A stretch of DNA of 64,000 nucleotides from assembly GCA_016617855.1 (NCBI GenBank), contig JAECUM010004391.1, forward strand, positions 85,932 to 149,931, in the 5' to 3' direction. A program made the position numbers and the translations under genes. The notes under the pieces were generated by a model that did not search any database, had not been told where the DNA came from, and saw only the letters and a program-made list of their open reading frames with translations. The DNA is from Megalonaias nervosa. Taxonomy: Eukaryota > Mollusca > Bivalvia > Unionida > Unionidae. This document shows positions 40,561 through 50,745 of this stretch, in pieces (position 1 is the stretch's first letter; every line of letters begins with the position of its first letter).

Positions 40561-41029
40561 AGTGTGGTACTGGGAGGGCTTAAGAGGCCAAGCAGGAGAG
40601 TGAACCCTATAGCTGTGATTCTAGATTGTGCAAGAAACAGATCCCATACCCTACTGGGATGGAGGAGTGCCTACCTGGATTGACTTCTTCAAATCTTCTG
40701 GAGCATTATTTGGAACAATACTTTCCTGAGACCAAAGAGTTATGTTAAGAGTCCTGTAGGTCAGATATCATCTAGCGATAAACTGTATGGATGCACTTTG
40801 CACAAGATAAACGAACATGGGGTGTGAATCCCACGGGGCCTTTACTGACCAACATTTTTCAACATTTTGAGATACTCCTGTAAAGTATGTATGTACTGCC
40901 AAAGCTAGAACTCCTGAAACACAAAATATTATGCATTCTGAACACAAAAATCAAAGCAATTTCCCCAAGAAATAATGGAGCACGAAACTTAACATTACAA
41001 GCACTGGAGAAAACAGGAAGAGTATCCCT
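40561..41029. other. intergenic, possible remainder of DIRS-like element
   Basis: GC content falls to background after ~40,850. No feature recognised. Confidence 0.35.
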
Positions 41030-41740
41030 GTTATGTATAACTATATTATTTTGTAACTCTTGGTACGTGACTGTATTTATTTGTAATTTTTTTTTGATGA
41101 CTAAATTGTAATGATCATCTATAATGAAGATATTAGATAGCAAATTTTTGTACACAGGTAAAAAATATTATATTTTATGATATTAAGTGTAGATTGCATA
41201 GGATCTATAAATAAGTATTTATGATCATTGATAATATTAATACCTGTTTATAAATTTGAGGTCATTTCCCACTGGATACAGCCAGGTGAGTTCAAGAAGA
41301 ATTAAGTTATTTCCCATTAGATGGATTAGGTCAAGTGGGTTCTTTTACAGTGTGGATATTTGCAAACTGTCATATATCTAGTAGGTACAAAATGTTTCAC
41401 CCCTTATGCCTGTATACATTTAAGTAGGGCTGGACAATTTTTTCATTCTTATTTCTTATATTCTGGTTGTAACATCAGTCTGCAATGTATTTAACGTTGT
41501 GTTTAGATATTTTTCAGAGGAAACATTTGTTTACATAATTTACTGAACTACAAAGTGCTCATTGGACTCAAATGTTATTCTGCGACTACTGTGAATTATC
41601 CAAATTTTTTTTCTGGACAATACCATTTTGATACATCAGGATTTTTGACGGATCCATACTTTGAGAATATGGAACTTATTTGGAACATTAAATTCTTTAG
41701 GACTTGTGATAGAACTTTCAGAAATATTTGGATTTAATTC
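41030..41740. repeat. ~700-bp interspersed repeat, uninterrupted copy
   Basis: Homologous along its length to 49,690-49,825 plus 52,825-53,460, where a LINE has split the other copy. Shared words include TTTTGTAACTC-TGGTAC, GACTAAATTGTA, GCATAGGATCTATAAA, TTGTAACATCA and TGTGAATTAT-CAAA. No coding capacity; it could be a terminal repeat of the adjacent retroelement. Confidence 0.65.
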
Positions 41741-41819
41741 ATAATACTGAAGTTCCTCTTAAATGTTTCTTTTATAACTTTGTTAATTAAATTATTTGTT
41801 AATTTTTACAATTGGTTGG
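41741..41819. other. short AT-rich spacer
   Basis: Separates the interspersed repeat from the minisatellite; nothing recognised. Confidence 0.3.
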
Positions 41820-43060
41820 TGAATAGTATGGTCGTTAGGTGGGTGTGGGTAGTGGCTATGAGGCCCAGTACCATTCCTCCTTCACACCCTTGATGTATGT
41901 GCAATAGTTTGGTTGTGAGGTGGGTGTGGTGACTATGATGGCTAGTACCATTCCTCCTTTACCCCCTTGGTGTTTGTATGATGGTACAGTTGTGAGGTGA
42001 GTGTGGGTGACTATGAGGGCTAGTATTATTATTCCTCCTTCACACCCTTGATGCATAATAGTACAATTGTGAGTGCTGATGACTGTAAGAGCTAGTACCA
42101 TTCCTCCTTCACACCCTTGATGCATAATAGTACAATTGTGAGTGCTGATGACTGTAAGAGCTAGTACCATTCCTCCTTCACACCCTTGATGCATAATAGT
42201 ACAATTGTGAGTGCTGATGACTGTAAGAGCTAGTACCATTCCTCCTTCACACCCTTGATGCATAATAGTACAATTGTGAGTGCTGATGACTGTAAGAGCT
42301 AGTACCATTCCTCCTTCACACCCTTGATGCATAATAGTACAATTGTGAGTGCTGATGACTGTAAGAGCTAGTACCATTCCTCCTTCACACTATTCAATGA
42401 TTAATAGTACGGTTGTGAGGTGGGTGAAGGTGACCAAGGTCTAGTACCATTCCTCCTTCACACCCTTGGTGTTATGTGTGATAGTACATTTGTGAGGTGG
42501 TTGTGGTTGACTATGAAGGCTAGTACCCTTCCTTCATACCCTTGGTATATATGTGAAAATACGGTTGTGAGGTGGGTTCAGGTGACTATAAGGACTAGTA
42601 CCTTTCCTCCCTCACCTTTGGTGTTTGTGTGATAGTACAGTTGGGAGGTGGGTATGGGCAACAATGAGGGTTAGAATTATTTCTCCTTCACACCATTGGT
42701 AAATGTGTGAGATAGTACAGTTGTGAGTTGAGTCCAGGTGACTATGAGGGCTAATAGCCTTCCTTACACCCTTGGTGTATGTGTGATAGTACAGTTGTGA
42801 AGTGGGTACAGGTGACTATGAGTGCTAGTACGATTTCTCCTTCACACCCGTGGTGTACGTCTGATTGTATGGTTGTGAGGTGGGTGAGGTTGACTACAAG
42901 AGCTAATACCATTCCTCCTTCAACACCCTTGGTGAATGTTTAATAGTTTGGTTGTGATGTGGATGTGGGTGGGTAACTATAAGAATAATATTCCTCCTTC
43001 ACACACTTGGTGCAGCTTTGATGGTATGGTTGTGAGACGGTCTGTGTGATAGTCCATCTG
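41820..43060. repeat. minisatellite with homogenised 69-bp core
   Basis: A ~1.2 kb array of 55-70-bp units with CCATTCCTCCTTCACACCC and ATAGTACAxTTGTGAG. The units at ~42,045-42,390 are five near-perfect 69-bp copies, and flanking units are divergent. Because 69 is divisible by three, the homogenised core stays open as a 173-aa minus-strand frame, which is an artefact. Confidence 0.85.
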
Positions 43061-44939
43061 TATGACAGTCAATCCCATCACTCCTCTTTCCGTCCTCCAT
43101 TTGGTTTGTAGGCAGGGGTGTTCATCAAGAAGAACCTGTGTTCAAAGGATAGAGGTTAGTCCTCATTCCTCTACCCCCCCCCAACCCCCACTATACTTTA
43201 CATCACCATTACAAGTAAATTTGTAGATATGTGTGTTGGTTAGTAAGGGTCAGTTTTGGTCAGTAAGGATGTGTGTTGGTCACTAAAAATCTGTTAGTCA
43301 CCATGTTCCATTCCCATACAACCTATTAATAAGGTCACTCTCCATGATGAGTTTCCATTTAAATCCTATGGGGCAATTTTAACATTAAATTCTCCAAGAT
43401 CCCCTTACTGCCCCCAGCCCAAATGATAATCTTATGGAAAGTTTCAACATTAAATTCCAAGATGAAATGAGGGTGACTTGTCCCAACCCAGGCTTGGGAC
43501 AACTAGGATCCAACCCCAATTCTGCTTGGCTCAATGCTCTGTCATAAAGGACAACTAGGATCAATCGTTAAAGATCGATTGAGCCAATTCTTTTATACAG
43601 ACTACTCCAACCGAAAGATGCCAAGACTCAGTTACAAGTAGAGCTGGGTACCACAAAAAATTTTGTACTGCACTATATAGTGACATTTATGAACATACCG
43701 TACTACATGCCATGGTATACTGCAATTATATCAGGGACCAACAATTCAATATTCTGGGGCAGGGGCTGATGCTTTTTTGCTCAATTTCCATCTGTCAATA
43801 GCCGAAAAAAATTTCTTGCTCTGATTTAAAGCAAAATAACACATATATCCATTGTATTAATTGGTAATAATCTTGAGATAAAAGAAAAGAAAATATTTCA
43901 GCTCACAGAAAATCACCACCCCCAGGTCTTGAAAATTAAATGGTCAGACCACATAGAGGAAGCATTAGCTATGTGTAAGTTAATTAATGTATAAATTGTA
44001 ATCTAAACAATGTAACTAAAGTGGGATGATTAAATTTACATTATAGCTCATATTGTGAGGGACATCGTGCTGACTTAAGCGAGACTATTGACAAAAACAG
44101 GATGTGTTGATACTAAAGCCTACAATATTAATAGGCAGGGGAAATTTGAGTTGGATGTCAATACCCTGGCAAAATATTTATCAGAGAGGGCAGGCAAGTA
44201 AACATAAAACTCACTTACTCAACAAAGAAGAAAATATTTAGTGGAAATTATGTAAAGTGAAGACAGAAAAGAACTATGTTCATGAAAATCACAGGATGAT
44301 TAGCAGTCTTACAAAGGAATACACAAACTTATCAAAGTCATATACCCTAGTAAATAACTAAACATTACTTTTGTTTGTTTTCTTTATTCCTAAAATATTC
44401 CAAAAGTGGATTCAAATATCTCTCACATCTTTCTAGTTGGCAACTGTGTTGGCATATGTGACATGTGTCAAACATGAGATTAAAAGATCAAAATTAATTG
44501 TATTTTTAATATTCATCATTAATTTGTGACAGATACAACCATTTTGTAAAAAAAGATAATTTTTAAAATTATTTTGTCATGAATAATGAAAACATGTTAA
44601 TATCATTCAAGTCATAACAAAATAACTTGGGAATTTCCATACCTTCCTCTCTGATGGAAACTTCTGAAGTACCAGTACAAGGAAAAAGTACCATGGTATG
44701 TACCAGCGAACAAAACACAGGTAAACTAGTATACCAATTACACCAAACTCCTCTAGTTAAAAGACATCTTGGTCCTGGTTCCAGTCTCTACACTGTAACC
44801 AACCTACTCCCCAGATAATATCATAAACAACTATTCAGAACATCCTTGGCCTTGTCTGTCAAATCAAAAAGGAAACCTCAGATGTAATTTGCCTATATTA
44901 AGACCTTTTGTTTACATGACACAATAATGTGGTGCAAGG
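43061..44939. other. intergenic, no gene seen
   Basis: Contains TTGGTCAGTAAGG/TTGGTTAGTAAGG-like short repeats near 43,235-43,310 and a small inverted pair CAATCGTT.../...GATCGATTG near 43,562-43,580. No gene. Confidence 0.4.
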
Positions 44940-45345
44940 AGATAATGACCTTAATCTTTGGATCCCAAAATCAATAGCATTCTTCCTTTATTGGAGTGAA
45001 ACCCATCCTCAAACTTTCTGTAACTGTATCTGGTGAGGAACATTGAGTAATTGTACAAAAAACATTTTTCTTTTTATGGTTACAATAACCTTAAACTTCA
45101 ACGTTTAGACCCCAAAATCGATTGGGTTCTTCTCTGCATAACACCTGCAAGCCATCTGCAAAGACTGGTAACTAGACTGTGGAAAACTCGAGTTATTTTG
45201 TGGAATCCATTTATCTTCTTTCAGTTAGTGACCTTGATCTTGATTTATTTACGTCCAAATCAATAGGGCTCTTCCTTAACCAAAGTAAGAACAATCCAAA
45301 AACTTTGGTAACTGTAGATGGTGAACAGTTCAAGTTAATGTGCAG
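44940..45345. repeat. three diverged copies of a ~135-bp molluscan-type repeat
   Basis: Units beginning near 44,948, 45,088 and 45,232 share GACCTTxATCTTxxx, CCAAAATCAATAGxxTTCTTCC, then AAACTTT-GTAACTG and GTxAATGT. Repeats with the ACCTTGACCTTTGACCCxAAAATCAATAGG theme are common in mollusc genomes, which supports the tentative host assignment. Confidence 0.5.
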
Positions 45346-45466
45346 AAACTAAATTTGTAACATGCAGAAGGATGGACTGGTGGGCAACATCATAATATCC
45401 TCTGCGTTATGGTGGGCTTATAAAAACTTAAAGTAAATCACCACATCTGACTCTACAAACAGTAAG

Positions 45467-45472
45467 TTTATT
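45467..45472 (-). promoter_or_regulatory. NUDT2: NUDT2 polyadenylation signal
   Basis: AATAAA on the minus strand, ~105 bp after the NUDT2 stop. It defines a short 3' UTR. Confidence 0.6.
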
Positions 45473-45577
45473 CAAATTTCCACCTGGTATAAAAACAATA
45501 TCATCCTATCTATGGATTCTTTACAAAAGACCAACCCAAAAAATACTCCATTCCAATGCAAACAAGAAATATTCAAA

Positions 45578-45900
45578 TCAGTTTCTGATGATGAATTTCT
45601 GTATGTAATTATCAGCATCCTTTAGAACTTTTCGCATTTCTGGATATTTTGCAAACTGAACAGCATCTTCTAGTCTGAGCCACTTATAACTCTGGTGTTC
45701 ATCTGATAATGTCACTGGAGTGTTGGGATCTTTGAGCTCCGAAAGCCAGTAAATCACTCTTTTGGGTTTCCCTTGCACATCATACTTCAGTTCCTTTTTG
45801 AAATTTTTTATTAAATTCAGTTGTTCAACATCAAGGCCAGCTTCTTCTTTGGTTTCTCTGTAGGCAGTCTGCATCTCATCTTCACCAGGATCAACATGAC
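45578..45900 (-). CDS. NUDT2: NUDT2, exon 2 (Ap4A hydrolase, Nudix domain)
   Basis: Diadenosine tetraphosphatase, which cleaves Ap4A to AMP and ATP. This exon supplies 107 codons including stop. It holds the complete Nudix box G-x5-E-x7-R-E-x2-E-E-x-G-L (GHVDPGE ... RETKEEAGL), with the metal-binding glutamates intact, then KRVIYWLSEL, SDEHQSYKWL and a C-terminal helix, as in animal NUDT2. The acceptor is a pyrimidine-rich tract ending AG at 45902-45901. The phase joins exactly with exon 1 at 61,121 (G from exon 1 plus GT from exon 2 makes the first Gly of the box). Total 148 aa, against 147 in human. Confidence 0.93.
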
Positions 45901-45983
45901 CTGAAACAGATAGAGTGTAAACATCAAATAATGCACCCACAGATCAAGATTTATGTTCTTTGTTCTACTGATTGCTCCTAACA

Positions 45984-46048
45984 AACTGCACAGACCCAGA
46001 TCTGTTGGTGCATTATTTGATGGCAGATCTGGGTCTGTGTATTTTGCA
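45984..46048. other. perfect-arm hairpin 85 bp from NUDT2 acceptor
   Basis: CACAGACCCAGATCTG (45989-46004) and CAGATCTGGGTCTGTG (46024-46039) are perfect 16-bp arms around a 19-nt loop. After a small bulge the stem can extend with AACTG/CAGTT. It is transcribed within the NUDT2 pre-mRNA. It may be a small-RNA precursor, a MITE relic or a structured splice-site neighbour. Confidence 0.6.
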
Positions 46049-46574
46049 GTTGAACTTGTCTTATAAGTGAGTATAGATGGTACACTATAGATCCATCAAA
46101 GAGTGGATTTTTGAGAAAGTTAAATTACATAAATGTAATAAAGTTTCATAGAAAAATTGAGAATATGTTAAATCTGAATGTAAAAAAGTTGGGAATAGCA
46201 TAGCAAACTCCCTATCTAGCCCACCAAATATCACCTGTTCCCTACTGCTGTGAAAATGAGACATCAATTATACTCTAAGTTCATAAGATGAGTTTGCTGA
46301 ACAAGTCAAGGAAACTCATCCATGGTACAAGTACATACTTTGTCAACCATACTGTTCCTATATATGTCATCATCAACATAAAAAAACAAAGGTATCCCAT
46401 TTATTAGCAAAAGATAGGAGAGTGCACTGGTGTAATTAATTCCGACTTAAAAGCAATTTTGGGGGAAACGGACAATATGACTTTTCATCAACCATTTCTA
46501 GCAAATTTTGTTGCACGTTACATGACTGTATGCAGAAGTAATTTGTAAGTATTCCCATTATGGTGACCATAACA
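46045..46574. other. intron sequence, no feature seen
   Basis: AT-rich NUDT2 intron; small open frames only. Confidence 0.4.
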
Positions 46575-46852
46575 CTTTCCCAGTTTGGGGGCCTCTGAGT
46601 GGCAGAGTGGTCTAAAGTGCTCATCGTTATGTATCACTGCCATCTCACCTCTGTCTGCGTGGGTTCGAGTCTCGGGCTCGGCCAATGTGGGTATGTGAGA
46701 AAGCTTGCCGGTAGCATCTCAAGGGTCGGTGGTTCTTTTCAGGGTTTTCCCGGGTTCATCCTCCACCATTAATACTGGCTGCAATGTATAGCCTATCTTG
46801 TGCTGAAAAATGGCATTAAACTCTACAACAACAACAACAGCTTTCCCAATTT
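46575..46852 (+). mobile_element. tRNA-derived SINE with Nin/MESC-like core and target duplication
   Basis: The head has A box TGGCAGAGTGG (~46,600) and B box GGTTCGAGTC (~46,660). The body holds TCGGTGGTTCTTTTCAGGG and TTTTCCCGGGTTCATCC, resembling the Nin/MESC-type conserved core of invertebrate SINEs. It ends in GGCATTAAACTCTACAAC with an (ACA)n tail. The target duplication is CTTTCCCAGTTT (46575-46586) and CTTTCCCAATTT (46841-46852), with one mismatch. The SINE proper is 46587-46840. Confidence 0.85.
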
Positions 46853-47159
46853 CATGGAATCCATCAAAAATCATGGAATTATTTCATTAGTAAGTGCTGA
46901 TGGACAGAAAATTACAGAATAATACCAGCTCTATAAAGGATATACAAATTTGTTTGCCACACAGCTAGACCAAACGGCTGATATATCCAACATGATGGTA
47001 GCTGATGGGTACCAAACAGCTAACCTTCACCTATGTTGTAATAAACATTTACTGAAAATATCAACAGACATTCCAAGTTAGGCAGTATTATTTCTTTTGC
47101 AGAGGCAAAAAAAAACAATGATACCAGTGTGGTATATCTTTATGAAGTTACACAATGTT
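46853..47159. other. intron sequence, no feature seen
   Basis: Nothing recognised. Confidence 0.35.
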
Positions 47160-47246
47160 GGTTAGTATACACATGATATCAGGTAATTTCAGTCACATGA
47201 TATCAGGCAATTTCAGTCACATGATATCAGGCAATTTCAGTCACAT
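47160..47246. repeat. 24-bp tandem repeat, three copies
   Basis: CACATGATATCAGGCAATTTCAGT in three near-identical tandem copies. Confidence 0.75.
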
Positions 47247-47429
47247 CTCAATCTACAGTATACAACCTGCAAATAGGACTTTTACCTACTTGGCAAGTAG
47301 TACTTTGTGGATGAGGTACATGTACTCCATTAGAAACACCTGTACAGATGGTGATTAAAAACATCTTTAAACACCTCAGATTATCCTACTTTATTTGACA
47401 CAACACCTCCACATGTCTTAATAAATGCA

Positions 47430-47830
47430 CATCCTTGTTGGAGTCAAAACTAAACAAAATATGGAGTGCTGATCATGCATGTCTCAACTACAACATGTCC
47501 TGTTGGAGGAAAGTGTCTGCCAAAACTGACCTAGAACATCATTTTTGTCCTGAACTTATCACCATCTACAGACATGTCTCAAAACAACATCTTGCTGGAG
47601 GAAAGGGTCTGCCAAAACTGACCTATAACATCATTTTTGTCATGGAACTTATCACCATCTACAGACATGTCACAGCAACAACATGTCTTGCAGGAGGAAA
47701 GCATCTGCCAAAACTGTCCTAGAACATCCTTTTTGTCCTGGAACTTATCACCATCTATAAACATGTCTCAACCTCAACATGTTTAGTGTGAGGAATGGTA
47801 TCTGCTAACACCTGCCTAGAACATTTTTTC
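47430..47830. repeat. ~94-bp tandem repeat, four to five copies
   Basis: Units contain ACAACATGTC, GGAGGAAAG-TCTGCC, AAACTGACCTAGAACATC, TTTTTGTC and ACTTATCACCATCTA. They recur at ~47,491, 47,584, 47,679 and 47,776 (spacing 93-97 bp), with a diverged earlier unit. Confidence 0.7.
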
Positions 47831-48689
47831 ATTTAATATTTATCACCATCTATATGTATATCTGGATCTAAACAAGTCTTACTGAAGAAATGTGGCTGCT
47901 CAAACTTGCCCATGATTATTTCATGGAACTTACCACCATCTTGCATCTGATTAATAAGCTTGCTTGTTACCATTCTGGAAGCCATATTTCTGTTCTGATT
48001 TTGATAAAATGCAGATTTATATCATCAAGATCTTTGAAGAGTATGAATTATCTTGGATAAAGAGTAAGATCTCTACTTAGCACCTAATTTTATCTAATTA
48101 CCTATGCACAATGAAAGGCTATCAACATGGTCCACAAGTTGGTAGTCTGTATCACATTACATATTGTTTAACATTTTCACAGCCTAGACTCAGTTTGCTC
48201 AATTCTGAACTTGTCTTTTTTAAGTTCATGTAATAAGTCTAATTTCATATACTTTGATGATGTAGAAAAATATAATTGCTGTATCTTTCAGACAATCATT
48301 TACAGCGAATACATTCAGGATTAGGAAACAGGCCCATGGCACCTGTATCAATCACTCTTCTGTAAATGTTGGAATAGGAAATTTTGGAAAGGTCCATAAG
48401 TAATCTTATTTAAGTAAAATCTCACACCTACACAACATTACAAGAATACTCCCATCTTAAATATTTTACATGACACACTTCCCCTACCATCTGCCACTTA
48501 ACCTCTTTTAAAGTTTCATTCCAAACCAAACAATGAATTAAATCTTACAAAGCCTTAACGACTGCTTCTATTATAACATAAATTACGAGGTACTGGAATG
48601 CAAAATGACAAAAAGCCAAATGGCGATCTAGGGATGTCATGTATGGTATTAAGATTCTATGTATTGACTCTATGGTCTTAAACTAAATA
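47831..48689. other. intron sequence, no feature seen
   Basis: AT-rich; nothing recognised. Confidence 0.35.
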
Positions 48690-49300
48690 GCAGAAAAAGG
48701 CAAAACCAAGAAGTTTAGTAAACCTAACAACTTATTTCCAAAGAACACAAAAGTGAAAATTTAAAAGGAACTTACAGCATTGTGAATTAAATCCCAAATA
48801 ATCCTAAAGTTCTACCACAAGTTCACAAGTATAGAGTGTTCTGAATGTACACTAGTATTGAATGTGCTGATGTGCAAATAGTCTTGGATGTGCTCAGCTG
48901 ATGTGTCAACAGTTTTGATGTATGATGATATAATACAGAATGTCCTTGAATGAATTCATAATTAATCCCAAAATAGTGATTTTAGTCCAAATACTCAATA
49001 ATCATTTGGTAAGTCCAGTAAATAATTTAAATAAATGATTCCTCTGCACTAAAACTGACTAAGCAAAGACAATGTTCAGATAAGAGTGAAAAATCTTGTT
49101 GATCTCAAACCTTATATGCATCCCCACTTGAAGAATGTTGCCAAAATCTTTTCTGGAAAAACTCTTACCTTAATGGAAAATTACCCCAAACTGTAAACAA
49201 TGTCAGGTCTGTTTACATAAATTTTAGCAGTCAACCTTACAAATATCTGATAAATTTCTTTTTCCAAGGAAAAACCAAAGTCCTGAATTCAGATCCAAGT
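48690..49300 (-). repeat. possible ancient Gmr1-type LTR remnant
   Basis: Shares scattered words in the same order with the solo LTR at 9,226-10,084: AACTTATTTCC-AAGAACA, GACTTAC/AACTTAC followed by GTGAATTAAATC, and a long exact word GCTGATGTGTCAACAGTT against ACTGATGTGTCAACAGTT. Ends cannot be defined. Confidence 0.35.
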
Positions 49301-49689
49301 AAATATGTTACTTGCAAATGATCATTATCTTCAAGTATATTCTACAATCATGGACAAAAATTGGCTATGTACATGTTTACAAATGATCATTGCAAGCTAC
49401 AATCATGAACAAAAGTCAAACAAACAACATAGATATAAAATACAATATAAGTTGTGAAAATTCAAAAATATTATTTTTATATATGAAGATCATATTTATA
49501 AATATGGTATGTCTTAAGATGCCAGCCCATAATAATTTATCCATGCATCTTTTCAAGTCACTTCTATTTTACTTATGAAGACTCAATTTAGTAGTTGTAC
49601 TTGGTCCATTTTAAACATATTAAAATAATCAGTGCATAGGTAAGCTCTCTCTGATTACATATATTGTTGGTCACATACATTATTTTGTG
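49301..49689. other. intron sequence, no feature seen
   Basis: AT-rich; the small open frame at 49,390 has no features. Confidence 0.35.
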
Positions 49690-49825
49690 ATGTATATCAT
49701 TCTATATTTTTTGTAACTCCTGGTACATGATTTTGGCTAATTTTTTAAATTTTTATTTGTGACTAAATTGTAGTGATTATCTATATCTGGATTTCGTACA
49801 TGCATAGGGTCCATTTTATGATATT

Positions 49826-50745
49826 CATCATCATCATAAGTCCTGTAGTCTGGTAGACGGTTGGGGCACTGCACAAGACCGAACAATCAGCTTCCTCCAT
49901 TCCTCTCGATTTTCTGTCTTTCTCAGTGAGTCACTCAAAGTCAAGCCTGTCCACTCTTGAATGTTGTCTTCCCGCCTCTTTCTCTGCCTGCCTCTCTTTC
50001 TTCTTCCTTGTACAGTGCCTTGCAGGATTGTCTTGGCAAGTCCTGATGATCATGAGACATGCCCATACCACTGCAGTTTACATTTTTTCACTATGGTCAG
50101 GAGGTCTTCATGAGGCCCAATGGCTTGTCTGATACACTGCCCTATTTCTTCATTGGTGACACGGTCTTTGTATGAGACGCCGAGGATCTTTCGGAAGCAT
50201 CTCATCTCTGTGGCCTGTATCCTTTTCTCTAAGTCAGCTGTTATGGTGTCCATGATTCACAGGCATGGAGAAATATGGAGATCACCAGTATGTGCATCAC
50301 TCTGACCTTTGAACTGAGTGATGTTCTTGTTGTTCCAGATGGGCTTAAGTTTTGTCAGCCCTGCTGTTGTCTGCACAATCCTGGAGAGTACTTCAGGCTT
50401 CGATCCTTCATCTGTTACAATTGCCCCCATATACTTGAAGCTGTTGACTGTTTCTAGCTTCGTACCTTTGACCCTGATGTCAGTAATGACGCCCTTGGTG
50501 TTGTTGGTCATCAGTTTGGTCTTCTCTGCACTGATTTCCATGCCATAGGCTGCAGAGGTTTTGTTGAGGCTCTCTACTAAGCTAGCTAGTTCTTGCTCAT
50601 TTCCTGCTAGTCCATCAATGTCGTCGGCAAAACTTAAGTTGGTGACTGTTCTGCCTCCGATGCTGACTGTCCCTTCATGCTTTTCAAGCGTATCAGTCAT
50701 GATTCTCTCCAGAAAGATGTTGAATAGATACACATGAAAAAAGAA
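49826..50745 (-). mobile_element. RTE-type LINE, 3' part (sense on minus strand)
   Basis: Minus-strand coding of the second half of the reverse transcriptase and the C-terminal region: LFNIFLERIMTDTLEKHEG, the active-site FADDIDGLAG (~50,610; the FADD form is usual in LINEs), AYGMEISAEKTKLM, FKYMGAIVTDEG, then IQATEMRCFRKILGVSYKD and IGPHEDLLTIV. The 3' end is ATGATGATGA (49,826-49,835), the short trimer tail typical of RTE elements. Several stops and shifts are present. Confidence 0.8.

Noticed and set aside
41856..42377. 173-aa open frame on the minus strand with 23-residue repeats
   Set aside because: It is the translation of the 69-bp minisatellite; no start context, splice sites or non-repetitive coding part.
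46587..46680. Possible tRNA gene
   Set aside because: A and B boxes are present but no acceptor-stem pairing; the SINE body and target duplication explain it.
46735..46760. TTCTTTTCAGGG resembling the histone stem-loop
   Set aside because: Arms GGTTCT and AGGGTT do not pair; it is part of the SINE core.
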